Positions 1 to 5,789 of a stretch of DNA of 8,569 nt are shown piece by piece (positions within the stretch are counted from its first letter, which is position 1; each line of letters starts with the position of its first letter). Source of the DNA: an uncultured Sulfurovum sp. Lineage in GTDB: Bacteria > Campylobacterota > Campylobacteria > Campylobacterales > Sulfurovaceae. Made by a program: the position numbers and the translations under genes. The notes below the pieces were generated by a model, which saw only the letters and a list, made by a program, of their open reading frames with translations, ran no database searches and was not told the origin of the DNA. Where the stretch lies: assembly GCA_947311605.1 (NCBI GenBank), contig CAMZLC010000121.1, positions 1 to 8,569 on the forward strand, given 5' to 3'.

Positions 1-69
1 TATATTCAACCACAAAAGCTGGAACTTGTGATGATTAAGCGTGAAGAGTTGCTGCAAAATGCAGCCTAA
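1..69 (+). CDS. C-terminal fragment of an unidentified gene
   Basis: The first reading frame is open from the left edge and ends at TAA (67-69), giving 22 residues that begin YIQPQKLELV and end EELLQNAA. The fragment is too short to recognise. The same frame stays open after the stop, through to base 525, so the TAA may be a real gene end or a mutation within a once longer gene. The sequence does not settle this. Confidence 0.4.
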   Translation, partial: YIQPQKLELVMIKREELLQNAA

Positions 70-135
70 TATTGGAAGGAGTTTGGAAATTGCGAACATT
101 TAAGGACACTATCCTATGAAGGATATAATGATGCC

Positions 136-525
136 GTGGCATATGCTGTCGAGAAACATGTATTGATGATATGTGGGAATGATAGTGTCAGCGCCTGTCC
201 TTCTGGAACAGTAGTGCAAACGGCGGGTAATATATTTCCAGACAATACTAGCGGGGCTGTATCAAGTAATATTGCACAAGGTAGTACAGATAGCATAAAT
301 TTCCCTGGGTTTGTAACCACAGATCCTTATTTTTTAAATAGTGATAGTTCCGAAATGGATATTAGAGAAATATCCTATTATTATGCAGAACCCTCATATG
401 AGAAGAATATTGATTTTGCCCTTAGCAATGGCTCTACTGCTGCAGGTGCCAGCTCTGATTTGATAGAAAAAAACAAGAGCCTTTATGATGCATACCGAAG
501 CTATTTTGTGCCTTTGCCAAACTAA
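136..525 (+). CDS. Unidentified 129-residue ORF, possibly a gene remnant
   Basis: This is a GTG-start ORF of 129 residues that I do not recognise. The product is rich in Ser, Asn, Tyr and Asp in its middle and C-terminal parts. It has no signal peptide, no membrane segment and no clear catalytic motif. It contains two cysteines about eight residues apart (CGNDSVSAC), which could form a disulfide in an exported protein. The start is weak: the GAAGGA at 118-123 lies 12 bases from GTG, and no ATG is available in frame. The frame is open upstream to the TAA at 67-69, so residues encoded at 70-135 (YWKEFGNCEHLRTLSYEGYN) may belong to the original protein. The stop codon lies in the loop of a 9-bp hairpin. 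The gene is convergent with the methyltransferase. It could be a true small gene or the tail of an interrupted one. Confidence 0.4.
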   Translation: MAYAVEKHVLMICGNDSVSACPSGTVVQTAGNIFPDNTSGAVSSNIAQGSTDSINFPGFVTTDPYFLNSDSSEMDIREISYYYAEPSYEKNIDFALSNGSTAAGASSDLIEKNKSLYDAYRSYFVPLPN

Positions 526-534
526 GCAAAGGCA
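509..534. terminator. Hairpin between convergent genes, possible bidirectional terminator
   Basis: TGCCTTTGC (509-517) pairs perfectly with GCAAAGGCA (526-534), giving a 9-bp stem with an 8-base loop that contains the stop codon of the ORF at 136-525. It sits 27 bases beyond the methyltransferase stop on the other strand. Its position between convergent genes suggests a shared terminator. Neither side carries a convincing run of U (GCTATAGGG on plus, CAAAATAG on minus), so intrinsic termination is uncertain. Confidence 0.4.
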
Positions 535-561
535 GCTATAGGGAGACATTTTGTACTAAAG

Positions 562-1302
562 CTACTGCCAGAGAATCAGATTGAAGTAATTCAGGGTGGT
601 CTCTACGACCTCTCCTTTGTTATTGCGGTAGTGTGAGAGTATGGCTTCGATTTTCTCCTGTCGGGGTTCCATGCCGCGGACTTTGAGATGCCAGGCGTAG
701 TTTTCCAGTGCCTGGTCGAAGGGCTTGATCCGCCTCTTCTCTTCGGTGTGTTCGATGAGTCTGTAGGGGTGATGCTGCTCCTCCAGCCACTGTTTGAGCA
801 GGGTGGCGGAGTTGGGAGGGGTATAGGTGCCCCCATGTGCCTCGAAAAGTGCTTCGATCAGTTCGGTACCCCGTTTGCCTCCCCAGCCCAAAAAGAGTTT
901 GGTGTCGGCGGCATCATGCATTTTTTGGAACTGTGCATCTGTTTTGAGGGCGGGGAACATGGTGGCTATGGCGATGTCGTAGGGAGCAGCGGGCAGCCTG
1001 TAGGACTCCCAGCTGTCGGCATGGGTGGTAATATTGCGGATCTTGGCAGTGGCGGCATCCTTGCGAAGGACACGAAGCATCTCCGGAGAGATATCAACCG
1101 CATCGATATGGGCTGCCTGGGTCGCGATATGAAGGGTGTAGGCACCGGTGCCGCAGCCGATATCAAGGATCTGTTTTTGGCTAAAGTCTATGCCTGCCTC
1201 TGAGATCTTGCGTAGGATGGTATGCTCCAGTGCCTGGGGGTCTTGGGTGTAGCGGTTGTAGTGGCGGGCCTTTTTATCCCATTTTTCTCTGAGGATTTTC
1301 AC
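562..1302 (-). CDS. Class I SAM-dependent methyltransferase, last gene of the AOR operon
   Basis: The product is a 246-residue cytosolic protein. It has the Rossmann methyltransferase motif I, ILDIGCGTGAYTLHIA, at residues 45-60 and the acidic ribose-binding segment IDAVDIS at 66-72. A typical N-terminal WDKKARHYNRY stretch precedes the fold. Residues 105-140 (APYDIAIATMFPAL) continue the fold, and the C-terminal third (about 150-246) is rich in charged residues and could recognise the substrate. The substrate cannot be read from the sequence. The start is GTG, overlapping the upstream E1-like gene's stop in a four-base GTGA. There is no strong ribosome binding site, which points to translational coupling. 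The stop is TAG. Its place as fifth gene behind AOR, two MoaD-like genes and a ThiF/MoeB-like gene suggests a role in cofactor or enzyme maturation, but that is inference. An unrelated small-molecule methyltransferase carried in the operon is possible. Confidence 0.85.
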   Translation of the reverse strand: MKILREKWDKKARHYNRYTQDPQALEHTILRKISEAGIDFSQKQILDIGCGTGAYTLHIATQAAHIDAVDISPEMLRVLRKDAATAKIRNITTHADSWESYRLPAAPYDIAIATMFPALKTDAQFQKMHDAADTKLFLGWGGKRGTELIEALFEAHGGTYTPPNSATLLKQWLEEQHHPYRLIEHTEEKRRIKPFDQALENYAWHLKVRGMEPRQEKIEAILSHYRNNKGEVVETTLNYFNLILWQ

Positions 1303-2099
1303 AGGGGAAGTGTCTCGAATTCATTGTGTAGCAGATCTGTCACCATGAAGCTGTTCTCCAGTACCTCTCCTATGCCTAGAATGGATTTGACCGTCTCTGC
1401 AGCCAGAATGGAGGCGGCCAGTGTGACGGTAAAGGCAGGATTGCCACTGTACAGCTCTGCACCGCGTCCTCCCTCAGGATAGAGTTTCTCAAGCGTATTG
1501 TTTGTGCTAAACTGCCCATGCATCCCGGCAATGGCACCATGGACAAAGGATTTGTTCTTTGTCTTGCAGGCTTTGGCGAGCTGTACTTTGATCTCGGGAT
1601 TGTCCAGAGCATCTATCACGACGGTACAATTACTGATCATGGACATATCAGACAGAGGGTTGAAGCGATGCACAAAACCCTCTATTCGTACCGAGGGATT
1701 GATCTGCTCCAGTGCCTCTTTGACGACGGTGACCTTGTTCTTGCCCAGGCTTGCCAGGGTAGAGAAATTTTGTCTGTTGAGGTTATGCTCTTCAAAATGG
1801 TCAAAATCAAAGAGAGAGAGTCTCCCCGTGCCAATACGCGTCAGGATTTCAGCAACATGTCCGCCAAGCCCCCCACAGCCTATGATGGCAACATGGCTCT
1901 CAAAAAGCTTTCTTTGTTGTTTTAGGGATAGGGTATGCTGATTGCGTTGATGGCGAAGCGGAAGAATACCCAGCTCCAGAGCAAGGGCTTCGACTTTGTG
2001 CATACTTAGGCTAAATTTGGCTGCTGTGGAGCGTTGGTCTTTGAGCGTAAGCATACCGTCTGCACGACTGCATTGGCGCAGATAAGATTTTGCCTCCAT
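1299..2099 (-). CDS. ThiF/MoeB/HesA-family E1-like adenylating enzyme of AOR operon type
   Basis: The protein has 266 residues. An N-terminal extension of about 65 residues holds a possible helix-turn-helix-like segment (TAAKFSLSMHKVEALALELG, 25-44) and then ILPLRHQRN. The E1-like Rossmann domain follows: nucleotide loop IIGCGGLGG (72-80), LFDFDHFEEHNLNRQ (96-110) with the Asp, Asn and Arg that bind ATP and metal, and VIDALDN (161-167) for the adenylation site. Enzymes of this fold adenylate the C-terminal glycine of MoaD/ThiS-like sulfur carriers. Unlike MoeB it has no CxxC zinc pairs: its only cysteines are at 10, 75, 158 and 178. The domain ends with a GNPAFT segment (219-224). This form resembles the AorE-like proteins of aldehyde oxidoreductase clusters. 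ATG starts 4 bases after the upstream stop, with GGAG at 2112-2115. The gene overlaps the methyltransferase gene by four bases. The fold is certain; the exact substrate (either MoaD-like neighbour) is inferred. Confidence 0.9.
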   Translation of the reverse strand: MEAKSYLRQCSRADGMLTLKDQRSTAAKFSLSMHKVEALALELGILPLRHQRNQHTLSLKQQRKLFESHVAIIGCGGLGGHVAEILTRIGTGRLSLFDFDHFEEHNLNRQNFSTLASLGKNKVTVVKEALEQINPSVRIEGFVHRFNPLSDMSMISNCTVVIDALDNPEIKVQLAKACKTKNKSFVHGAIAGMHGQFSTNNTLEKLYPEGGRGAELYSGNPAFTVTLAASILAAETVKSILGIGEVLENSFMVTDLLHNEFETLPL

Positions 2100-2103
2100 G
2101 GCC

Positions 2104-2388
2104 TTATCTTTCTCCCATCTCTTTGATGCCTAAGATCAGCCGGTAAGATCCTGGTGTGCCAGGAGGAAGCAAGGCGATACGGTCTCCTTCGTGTAGCACG
2201 GTATCCTTGGGCATGACAGTACCGTTGATAAACACCGCTTCTACATATTTTTTACTGAGTTCCAGTTCATCGATGAAATCTTGTGCGCTCGTGCCCTCAT
2301 CGATCTCTCGTGCGACATTGACGCAAGGAATACCTTGCTCTTTGAGCTTGTTGCGCGCAAAAGAGAAAGCATTGAATGTGATATGCAT
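2104..2388 (-). CDS. MoaD/ThiS-like beta-grasp protein without terminal Gly-Gly
   Basis: The protein has 94 residues with a ubiquitin-like beta-grasp pattern: a first strand at 1-9, a helix around SAQDFIDEL (34-42), VFINGTVMPKDTVLHEGDRI (52-71) and IALLPPG (71-77). Canonical MoaD/ThiS proteins end in Gly-Gly after the last strand. Here the chain continues through LPPGTPGSYRLILGIKEMGER and ends in Arg. From memory, a similar PPGTPG ending is found in MoaD-like proteins of other AOR operons (AorD-like). The protein may therefore act without the usual thiocarboxylate or need processing; both are inference. The gene lies 9 bases after the other MoaD-like gene. Its best ribosome binding site is the GGAGGAGGA formed by that gene's last glycine codons. 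It is the second of two beta-grasp genes in tandem, ahead of the E1-like gene. Confidence 0.85.
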   Translation of the reverse strand: MHITFNAFSFARNKLKEQGIPCVNVAREIDEGTSAQDFIDELELSKKYVEAVFINGTVMPKDTVLHEGDRIALLPPGTPGSYRLILGIKEMGER

Positions 2389-2397
2389 AGTTTGGGT

Positions 2398-2640
2398 TTA
2401 TCCTCCTCCCACCTTGGGGAAGAGTGAGACGGTATCTCCATGCTCGATCACATAGCTTTCATCCATATGTCTACCGTTGATCATGATCACTCCGATGGGG
2501 AATTGCTCTACCGGGATACCTGTCTCGATGATCACACCCTCCACAGTGGTGCCCTTGGGATAGACACGGGGCTCTGCCTTGAAGTGACCTTCACGGTATT
2601 GGGCGAAAAGCTTGACGGTGACCTCAATAGCATTTTCCAT
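2398..2640 (-). CDS. MoaD/ThiS-like sulfur-carrier protein with C-terminal Gly-Gly
   Basis: The protein has 80 residues and the usual length of MoaD. The beta-grasp pattern is clear: VTVKLFAQYRE (7-17), TTVEGVIIETGI (31-42), GVIMINGRHMDESYVIEHGD (50-69) and VSLFPKVGGG (71-80). The last two residues are glycines, as needed for adenylation by an E1-like enzyme and for conversion to a thiocarboxylate. In molybdopterin synthase that thiocarboxylate supplies the dithiolene sulfurs. No MoaE large subunit is encoded in the window, so a partner must lie elsewhere if it works as MoaD. ATG begins 2 bases after the AOR stop, so the two are surely co-transcribed and probably translationally coupled. A ThiS-like or other sulfur-transfer role is possible, but the setting favours the pterin cofactor. 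Confidence 0.9.
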   Translation of the reverse strand: MENAIEVTVKLFAQYREGHFKAEPRVYPKGTTVEGVIIETGIPVEQFPIGVIMINGRHMDESYVIEHGDTVSLFPKVGGG

Positions 2641-2642
2641 CG

Positions 2643-4379
2643 CTAAAAGTCCCAGAATGCATCGATCTCTTCATTGGTGAAGTCCCAGACCACATTGTGT
2701 GGTGGCAGTGGCTCATACTTCATAAACTCGGGGATCCTATCATCTGCTGCGGTGAGCCCGGCCTTGAGGTTGAAGGCATGCTCTGTCTTGAGGATGCGTG
2801 CCCCCAGACTGGTGACATCCTCTCCTGTCAGGTTGATGCCAAAGCGCGCATTGATCATGTCGATCAGTGCCGGCAGACAGGCAGGGTCATCTAGTGCAGG
2901 GAACGCAACAAAGATACACATCCCCGTGCTGTCTATGGCAGCCGATGCGATCTGGAGGTTTCTGGAGAGCTCCACCTGTCCCTCTTTTTTGAGTGGATCG
3001 ATATAGCCGCCTGAGTTGAGGATATTGGTCGCAACCGCATAGCCTGCGGTATGGTCTGCGCCCATAGGGGTCGTGACATAGGTGATGCCCTGACCTTTGA
3101 TAGCGCGGGGCTCATAGGCCGGGATGGACTGGTTTTTGACTACCGGCACCCTGACTACACCAAGGATCTTACCGACATTTCCAGCACCAGAACCAATAAT
3201 CTTGCCCAGCGGTGTGCCCTGTGGAATATCCTCCGAGAGAATTTTATACACAGTCTCCCCATCTTCAAACTCCAGCAGACCACCCTCAGCAGCGACACCA
3301 AAGGTCACGCCCGTTTCGATCGCATCCACACCGATGTTGTCCATGAGATTGTCAATCTTGGCGATGAGATCGAGATCACTGATGCCAAAGTTGGCACCAA
3401 AAGCCCAGATCATCTCATATTCGAACCCGGAGGCCAGATAGTTGCCCTCCTCGTCGTTATAAGTCTGCGAGCACTGGATCACGCAGCCTGCATGACAACC
3501 GTGTGTGGTGCTGCCGCCTCTGGCTTTGATGTTGTCAGCCATGGTTTCACCACAGATGGCTTCTGCATTTTCTGAATTTCCATAACGGAAGTTCCGAGCA
3601 GGAAGGCCACCGGCTTCGTTGATGATGTTGACCAGTACATTGGTGCCAAATGCCGGCAGACCTTCGCCACTGATGGGGTTCTCCTGCAGTGCCTTGGTGA
3701 AGACTTTGTTGGCAGATTTGAACTTCTCAGGATCAGCCAGATGGGTTTCTTTGTATTTTTCCGCATCGACCGTAATCACTTTGATTTTTTTCGATCCCAT
3801 GACAGCACCCGTGGCACCACGACCATGGCTTCTGAGTTTGCCTTTGGGGTCCTTGACGGAGATATTGGAGATCATCATACGCTGTTCACCCGGCGTACCG
3901 ATGGTCATGACCGCTACTTTTTTGTCGTAGCGCTCCAGCATGGCATCCAGTACCTCGAAATTCTCTTTGCCTACCAGCTCAGGGCAGGGCTCGATCGTCA
4001 CATGCTCTTTGGTGACATGAATATGGTAAAAGGTGGAATCATCCTCCGGAATATCTTCGATGATCAGTGCTTTGACGCCAAGTTTGGCCATGATGCCGGC
4101 GATCGTTCCTCCGACATTACTCTCCTTGATACCGCCGGTCAGGGGGCTTTTGATACCCAGTGAGTTTCTCCCCGAGTTGGCAGCAATGGTACCAGAGAGG
4201 AGTCCGGGGGCAAAGACCATCTTGTTATTTGGTCCCAGAGGGTGACACTCCGGATCCACTTCTGCGGCTATGACGGTAGAGGTCAGCCCTCTGCCTCCTA
4301 GACCCATCCACTCTTCGGGTACATCCTCGATCCTATAGTTCAACTCCTTCATATTGACGCGATAGATTTTGTCTGACAT
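2643..4379 (-). CDS. Tungsten-type aldehyde:ferredoxin oxidoreductase family enzyme
   Basis: Known members oxidise aldehydes to acids, or run the reverse, in the cytosol using a tungsto-bis-pterin and one [4Fe-4S] cluster. This 578-residue protein matches the family length of about 600. Motifs in order: GLGGRGL (26-32), SGRNSLGIKSPLTGG (69-83), SHGRGATGAVMGSK (184-197), cluster cysteines 295, 299 and 303 (CHAGCVIQC), the conserved FEYEMIW (319-325), GVDAIETG (350-357), GADHTAG (440-446), fourth cluster cysteine 488 in DSTGMCIF, and a C-terminal domain with LGARILKTEHAFN and FTNEEIDAF. The first cysteine spacing is CX3C, whereas the Pyrococcus furiosus enzyme has CX2C. I chose ATG 4379-4377 because AAGGAG (4390-4385) precedes it by 5 bases; the in-frame ATG at 4409 would place that site inside the gene. 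It is the first gene of the operon. Metal and substrate are not fixed by sequence: tungsten is likelier, but the related E. coli YdhV was reported with molybdenum. Confidence 0.93.
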   Translation of the reverse strand: MSDKIYRVNMKELNYRIEDVPEEWMGLGGRGLTSTVIAAEVDPECHPLGPNNKMVFAPGLLSGTIAANSGRNSLGIKSPLTGGIKESNVGGTIAGIMAKLGVKALIIEDIPEDDSTFYHIHVTKEHVTIEPCPELVGKENFEVLDAMLERYDKKVAVMTIGTPGEQRMMISNISVKDPKGKLRSHGRGATGAVMGSKKIKVITVDAEKYKETHLADPEKFKSANKVFTKALQENPISGEGLPAFGTNVLVNIINEAGGLPARNFRYGNSENAEAICGETMADNIKARGGSTTHGCHAGCVIQCSQTYNDEEGNYLASGFEYEMIWAFGANFGISDLDLIAKIDNLMDNIGVDAIETGVTFGVAAEGGLLEFEDGETVYKILSEDIPQGTPLGKIIGSGAGNVGKILGVVRVPVVKNQSIPAYEPRAIKGQGITYVTTPMGADHTAGYAVATNILNSGGYIDPLKKEGQVELSRNLQIASAAIDSTGMCIFVAFPALDDPACLPALIDMINARFGINLTGEDVTSLGARILKTEHAFNLKAGLTAADDRIPEFMKYEPLPPHNVVWDFTNEEIDAFWDF

Positions 4380-4384
4380 CTCTT

Positions 4385-4421
4385 CTCCTTTTTTTGAATG
4401 AAATAACATAGCAACATTATA
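4385..4421 (-). promoter_or_regulatory. Promoter -10 and ribosome binding site of the AOR operon
   Basis: On the minus strand, TATAAT (4421-4416) lies 36 bases before the AOR start, and AAGGAG (4390-4385) lies 5 bases before it. The -10 box is a perfect consensus preceded by TATAG. No good -35 box is seen at 16-18 bases, which is common in Campylobacterota. The leader would be only about 30 bases, too short for a cofactor riboswitch. Confidence 0.6.
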
Positions 4422-4448
4422 CTATAAAATTGTAGCATATAAATAGCA

Positions 4449-4482
4449 AAATAGTTTCAGCTGTTGAAATAACGTACTATTT
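4449..4482. repeat. Nested inverted repeat in the AOR-moeA divergent region
   Basis: AAATAGT (4449-4455) and ACTATTT (4476-4482) form a perfect 7-bp inverted repeat. Inside it, TTTCA (4455-4459) and TGAAA (4465-4469) form a second one around GCTGT. The pair sits upstream of both -10 boxes, where an operator or activator site for either direction could lie. No regulator is identified, and short AT-rich dyads arise by chance. Confidence 0.35.
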
Positions 4483-4509
4483 GGGAAAATTAGATACAAT
4501 TTACCCAAA
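4480..4509. promoter_or_regulatory. Near-perfect 12-bp inverted repeat over the moeA -10, candidate operator
   Basis: TTTGGGAAAATT (4480-4491) and AATTTACCCAAA (4498-4509) are inverted repeats matching at 11 of 12 positions around a 6-base centre, AGATAC. The likely moeA -10 box, TACAAT (4495-4500), overlaps the right half. A protein bound here would block moeA transcription and could also affect the AOR promoter about 60 bases away. It has the size of a homodimer operator. It does not resemble the E. coli ModE site as I recall it. Confidence 0.5.
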
Positions 4510-4521
4510 GCACAAGAGGGG
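4495..4521 (+). promoter_or_regulatory. moeA -10 box and ribosome binding site
   Basis: TACAAT (4495-4500), preceded by TAGA, is the best -10 box for moeA. AGAGGGG (4515-4521) is a good ribosome binding site 6 bases before the TTG start at 4528 and decides that start. No convincing -35 box is found. Confidence 0.55.
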
Positions 4522-4527
4522 ATTTTT

Positions 4528-5724
4528 TTGAAAACACTAGAATTATATAGGTTCGACCAGGCATTGTCTAGGGCATTGAATGGTGCAATACCCACGGCGA
4601 ATACAGAGTGTATACCGATGCAGTCCGCAGAGGGCAGGATACTCGCATCGGATGTGAAGTGTCGTAAAAATCTTCCCTCTTTTGATAATGCTGCGATGGA
4701 CGGATTTGCCTTTAGATACGAGGATGCAGGAAAAACACTCAGTATCGCCACCACGATATTGGCGGGGGACAAGCCTGCACCTATCCTAAAAGAGCATGCG
4801 TGCTATAAGATCATGACCGGTGCCAAAGTGCCCCCGGATGTGGACACCATAGTACCCATAGAGGACTGTACCGATGTCAATGATGACAGTGTCACGGTGC
4901 CGGAGGCTATCCAAAAGGGCAACGCCTTGAGAAAAAGAGGAGAGGAGAAGGAGCGAGGATCTGTGCTGATGCGCAGAGGCGAGATGCTGGATTTTTCTCG
5001 TATTGCTATGTTGTCGGCTCAGGGTATCGTGGAGGTAGAGGTCTTCGTACCGCTCAAGATTGCGGTGCTCTCCACAGGGGATGAGATCCGAGAGCCCTGG
5101 GAGGAGGCGGACGAGGATGAGATATACAATGCCAATGCCTTTGGGATTACGGCATTGCTGTCGCACTATGGATTTAGCGCCACTTATGAAGGCTCGTTGA
5201 GCGATCATCTAGCGGAGACGATTGATGCAATAGATAGATTGAAAAGCTATGATGTCATCATCACCACAGGCGGTATCAGTATGGGTGATGCAGACTTTTT
5301 GGAGGAAGCATTTGTGGCCAATGGACTAGAGGTATTCTTCCATGGCATCAATGTCAAGCCGGGTCGCCCCACGATGATGGGAAGCCTGGGAGATACATTC
5401 GTGATGGCGATGCCGGGCAACCCTATGACGGCACTGCTCAATATACTGCTGCTCTGCATTCCTGTCCTACGCAAACTGCAGGGTACTGCTGTGTCAGCAC
5501 ACCCGAAGATCAAAACCCAGATCGCCCAGTCTCTCCGCCTCAAACCCACCCGCACCAATCTCGTACTCGGCAGGATAGAGGGCGCTATCTTCCATGTCAC
5601 TAGAGACAACAAGATAGGCTCAGGTATGCTCACGCCACTGATGGAGAGTGATGCGGTGGCAATATTCGGTGAAGGGGTGGGAGAGGTCAGAGAGGGCGAT
5701 GAGGTGGAAGTTGTGATATTTTGA
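4528..5724 (+). CDS. moeA: Molybdopterin molybdenumtransferase MoeA
   Basis: MoeA inserts molybdate, or tungstate in some organisms, into adenylylated molybdopterin, the last common step of cofactor synthesis. The 398-residue product has normal length and all main signatures: NLPSFDNAAMDGFAF (48-62), YKIMTGAKVPPDVDTIVPIE (93-112), LRKRGEEKERG (134-144), LSTGDEI (181-187), TTGGISMGDADF (246-257), NVKPGRPTMMG (275-285), AMPGNPMTALL (294-304), and a C-terminal beta domain (about 320-398). The acidic residues of the active site (MDG, TGDE, GDAD) are present. The start is TTG, supported by AGAGGGG 6 bases upstream and by the match of the first residues to other MoeA proteins. It is transcribed away from the AOR operon from a shared 148-base region, so this copy may be dedicated to AOR. 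Whether the genome has another moeA cannot be seen here. Confidence 0.95.
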   Translation: MKTLELYRFDQALSRALNGAIPTANTECIPMQSAEGRILASDVKCRKNLPSFDNAAMDGFAFRYEDAGKTLSIATTILAGDKPAPILKEHACYKIMTGAKVPPDVDTIVPIEDCTDVNDDSVTVPEAIQKGNALRKRGEEKERGSVLMRRGEMLDFSRIAMLSAQGIVEVEVFVPLKIAVLSTGDEIREPWEEADEDEIYNANAFGITALLSHYGFSATYEGSLSDHLAETIDAIDRLKSYDVIITTGGISMGDADFLEEAFVANGLEVFFHGINVKPGRPTMMGSLGDTFVMAMPGNPMTALLNILLLCIPVLRKLQGTAVSAHPKIKTQIAQSLRLKPTRTNLVLGRIEGAIFHVTRDNKIGSGMLTPLMESDAVAIFGEGVGEVREGDEVEVVIF

Positions 5725-5752
5725 AGTGGTTTTATACCCTGTTTTGATTTTG

Positions 5753-5784
5753 TGATATAATAAGTAGCAAAGAAGCCCAAGGAG
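5753..5784 (+). promoter_or_regulatory. Extended -10 promoter and ribosome binding site of the Uma2 gene
   Basis: TGATATAAT (5753-5761) is a consensus extended -10 box (TGnTATAAT), and AAGGAG (5779-5784) sits 5 bases before the ATG at 5790. The Uma2 gene therefore probably has its own promoter just after moeA and need not depend on read-through. Confidence 0.6.
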
Positions 5785-5789
5785 TCTAT

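Noticed and set aside
124..129. Perfect TATAAT before the ORF at 136
   Set aside because: It is only 7 bases from the GTG, so a transcript would begin at or inside the start codon; likely chance.
688..1203. 171-residue plus-strand ORF opposite the methyltransferase
   Set aside because: It is antisense to a gene with clear SAM-binding motifs, has Gly/Val-rich composition typical of a shadow frame, and lacks a ribosome binding site.
3051..3575. 174-residue plus-strand ORF opposite AOR
   Set aside because: It lies wholly within the AOR coding region, where all family motifs are on the other strand; no recognisable domain.
4380..4409. Upstream in-frame ATG that would extend AOR by 10 residues
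   Set aside because: The strong AAGGAG at 4390-4385 would fall inside the coding region, and the added residues (LFHSKKGEE) do not resemble an AOR start.
4380..4527. Molybdenum/tungsten cofactor riboswitch between AOR and moeA
   Set aside because: Both leaders are about 30 bases or less from the predicted start sites, far too short for the known Moco RNA motif.
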